NCBI GenBank assembly: GCA_003486945.1
Contig: DNFL01000323.1
Location: forward strand, 1,043-7,366
Reading direction: 5' to 3'
DNA from: Hyphomonas sp.
GTDB taxonomy: Bacteria; Pseudomonadota; Alphaproteobacteria; Caulobacterales; Hyphomonadaceae
Length of the DNA: 6,324 nt
In this document: in pieces, positions 4,818 to 6,324 of the stretch
Position numbering within the stretch: the first letter of the stretch is position 1
Layout: the number at the start of each line of letters is the position of its first letter
Translations under genes and position numbers: made by a program
The notes under the pieces: generated by a model
What the model was told of the DNA's origin: nothing
What the model saw: only the letters and a program-made list of their open reading frames with translations
The model's database searches: none

Positions 4818-5990
4818 TTAACCGCCGGGCGTCAGGCGCAGGAGGCGGCCGCCGTCACGGTCTTCCAGCACATAGAGGGCGCCGTCCGGGCCTTCGGCGA
4901 CTTCGCGCACGCGCTTGCCCCAGGCATAGCGGCCGGCTTCGGCGGCGGCGCCATCAGCGTTCAGCGCCACGCGGATCAGCGCTTCGGAGGAGAGCCCGCC
5001 GATGAAGGCATTGCCGGTCCAGCCGGCGAAGAGGTCGCCTTCGTAGATTTCGAGGCCGCCGGGGCTGATGGCGGGGACCCAGTAGGTGGCCGGGGCGGCA
5101 AATTCGGGGCGCGTGTCATGGTCTGGGATCGGGCGACCGTCATAGTGGTCGCCGTTGGAGACTTCGGGGTAGCCATAATTCTGTCCACGGACGATCAGGT
5201 TCAGCTCGTCGCCGTGCGCCGGGCCCATCTCCTGCGCCCAGAGGCGGCCATCGGAGGCAAAGTCGATGCCGAGCGGGTTGCGATGGCCGAGCGTCCAGAC
5301 TTCAGCGGCGCCGGTGCCCTGACCGGCGAACGGGTTGTCGGCGGGAATGCTGCCATTGAGGTTCAGCCGCACGATCTTGCCGAGATTGCCGGTCATATCC
5401 TGCGCAGGATCAAACTTCTGGCGCTCGCCGGAGGTAATGAACAGGTGGCGATCCGGCGAGACGGCCATGCGGTGGCCGAAATGGCCGTTGCCGGTGACTT
5501 TCGGAAACTGGCGCCAGATGATGCTCCGCTCACTGAGGGAGCCGCCTGTCTCGGTGAGGCTGAGGGTTGCGATCTCGGCCACCGCGCCGGAAAGTTCCGC
5601 GTTGGCGCTGTCGCGCTCGACATATGAGATGTAGATTTCGCCGGTCTCTGCATAGTCCGGATGCAGGATGATGTCGCCCAGGCCGCCCTGTCCGCGCGCC
5701 TCGACAGACGGCCCGCCGCTGATTTCGCCGACCTTGCTGCCTTCGGTGTTCAGCAGCCAGATCTTGCCCCCCTTTTCCGTGACCAGCGCGCGGCCGTCTG
5801 GCAGGAACGTCATCGCCCAGGGGCTGTTAAACTTTTCGAGGATTTCGGCGCGCACCACGGCTCCGTCCGTGCCGGTGACATTGAAACCCGGTCGCTCGCC
5901 CGGCCCGGCGGAAATGCCGGGGGCCGCTTCGCTGGCACAGGCGGCTAGCGCGAGAGCGCCGGTGGTTGCCAGCAGGATCTGTTTCATCAT
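4818..5990 (-). CDS. PQQ-dependent aldose sugar dehydrogenase-like lipoprotein (glucose/sorbosone dehydrogenase family)
   Basis: This 390-aa exported beta-propeller enzyme would oxidise sugars or other alcohols in the periplasm using pyrroloquinoline quinone. The signal peptide ends in lipobox LAAC (Cys18, followed by Ala-Ser), predicting an outer-membrane lipoprotein. Propeller sequence runs from about residue 45 to the end: PWAMTFLPDGRALVTEKGG (57-75), a GQGGLGDIILHPDY blade (100-113), then GNGHFGHRM (167-175). His170 there matches the catalytic base of soluble glucose dehydrogenase. GHRNPLGI (235-242) carries the Arg237-Asn238 PQQ-contacting pair, followed by GDELNLIVRGQNYGYP (260-275). 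This resembles E. coli YliI-type aldose dehydrogenase more than membrane GDH. The first of two adjacent ATG codons (5988-5990) is favoured, with GGAG 7 nt upstream. Actual substrate and PQQ supply are unknown; no pqq gene is in view. Confidence 0.9.
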   Translation of the reverse strand: MMKQILLATTGALALAACASEAAPGISAGPGERPGFNVTGTDGAVVRAEILEKFNSPWAMTFLPDGRALVTEKGGKIWLLNTEGSKVGEISGGPSVEARGQGGLGDIILHPDYAETGEIYISYVERDSANAELSGAVAEIATLSLTETGGSLSERSIIWRQFPKVTGNGHFGHRMAVSPDRHLFITSGERQKFDPAQDMTGNLGKIVRLNLNGSIPADNPFAGQGTGAAEVWTLGHRNPLGIDFASDGRLWAQEMGPAHGDELNLIVRGQNYGYPEVSNGDHYDGRPIPDHDTRPEFAAPATYWVPAISPGGLEIYEGDLFAGWTGNAFIGGLSSEALIRVALNADGAAAEAGRYAWGKRVREVAEGPDGALYVLEDRDGGRLLRLTPGG

Positions 5991-6023
5991 GTCAATTCTC
6001 CGTATCCGGATGGTTTGACCCGG

Positions 6024-6324
6024 TCATGCGTCCGCAAAGGCGGAGGCGTCGACCAGGTGTTTCAGGGGCTCTCCCTTCAGATAGCGCTCAAGATTGGCCA
6101 GAAAAGTGTCATCTGCACCTGCGATGGTTCCGGGCGTGTCGGCACTGTCATGCGGAGTGATCACGATTTTGGGATGGCGCCAGAGCGGATTGTCAGAGGG
6201 CAGCGGCTCCGTGCGCGTCACGTCGAGCGCAGCAAATGCGGGCCGGCCGGCGTCCAGCGCCGTCATCAGCGCGGCCTCATCCACCAGCGCGCCGCGCCCG
6301 AGGTTCAGGAACAGGGCGTGCGGC
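6024..6324 (-). CDS. D-isomer-specific 2-hydroxyacid dehydrogenase, C-terminal part (partial at window edge)
   Basis: The gene enters from beyond the right edge and stops with TGA at 6024-6026. About 99 residues are visible. The first visible residues, PHALFLNLGRGALVDEAALM, are the end of the NAD-binding domain with the N-x-G-R-G motif carrying the catalytic Arg. DVTRTEPLP then provides the catalytic Glu region and PLW...ITPHDS the catalytic His, all in the usual order and spacing. The family reduces 2-oxoacids such as glyoxylate, hydroxypyruvate or phenylpyruvate with NAD(P)H. The form of the C-terminal end (SDNPLWRHPKIVITPH, then a final helix) resembles GhrA-type glyoxylate/hydroxypyruvate reductases, but substrate cannot be fixed from this part. 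The frame continues past an internal GTG at 6282-6284, which is not the start. The dehydrogenase lipoprotein gene begins 33 nt downstream, so cotranscription is plausible. Confidence 0.88.
   Translation of the reverse strand, partial: PHALFLNLGRGALVDEAALMTALDAGRPAFAALDVTRTEPLPSDNPLWRHPKIVITPHDSADTPGTIAGADDTFLANLERYLKGEPLKHLVDASAFADA

Noticed and set aside
4025..5005. Long plus-strand open frame (326 codons) opposite corA and the PQQ enzyme gene
   Set aside because: It crosses two well-supported genes on the other strand, is Arg/His-rich without domain features, and is typical of GC-rich antisense frames.

Overview
The window looks like chromosomal DNA of a GC-rich alphaproteobacterium. A Hyphomonadaceae/Caulobacterales-type marine or freshwater oligotroph is my best guess, based on codon use, Caulobacter-like promoter elements and an exported PQQ-type dehydrogenase. 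This is inference; no marker gene is present. The first ~58 bases are almost pure G and are most likely a low-quality contig end rather than genome.

Layout: (a) the C-terminal tail of a Nudix hydrolase (+, to 185), then a complete classical short-chain dehydrogenase/reductase (+, 260-1045), closed by a strong bidirectional hairpin terminator. (b) Two tiny minus-strand genes for exported, extremely Glu/Ala-rich proteins with no basic residue after the signal peptide. One is a lipoprotein (1121-1366), the other a secreted/periplasmic protein (1529-1753). Each has its own terminator and they look like diverged paralogues. (c) A divergent intergenic region with inverted and direct repeats, leading to a nitronate monooxygenase/2-nitropropane dioxygenase-family flavoenzyme (+, 1957-2943). 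(d) A minus-strand run filling the rest of the window. Read in transcription order it holds the C-terminal part of a D-2-hydroxyacid dehydrogenase (from beyond the right edge to 6024), a PQQ-dependent aldose-sugar-dehydrogenase-like lipoprotein (5990-4818), the magnesium/cobalt transporter CorA (4747-3746) and a multi-pass membrane protein of unknown function (3696-2956). Gaps there are 33, 70 and 49 nt, so partial cotranscription is possible.

The genes do not form one obvious pathway. Most are housekeeping or peripheral metabolism: redox enzymes, Mg2+ transport and periplasmic sugar oxidation. The least explained material is the pair of acidic mini-proteins, one built from 11-residue repeats encoded by 33-bp tandem DNA repeats. 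Next come the unknown membrane protein with its Glu/His/Asn motifs, and a short leader before corA that can fold in two mutually exclusive ways. I see no mobile element, CRISPR array, tRNA, rRNA or clear defence system.
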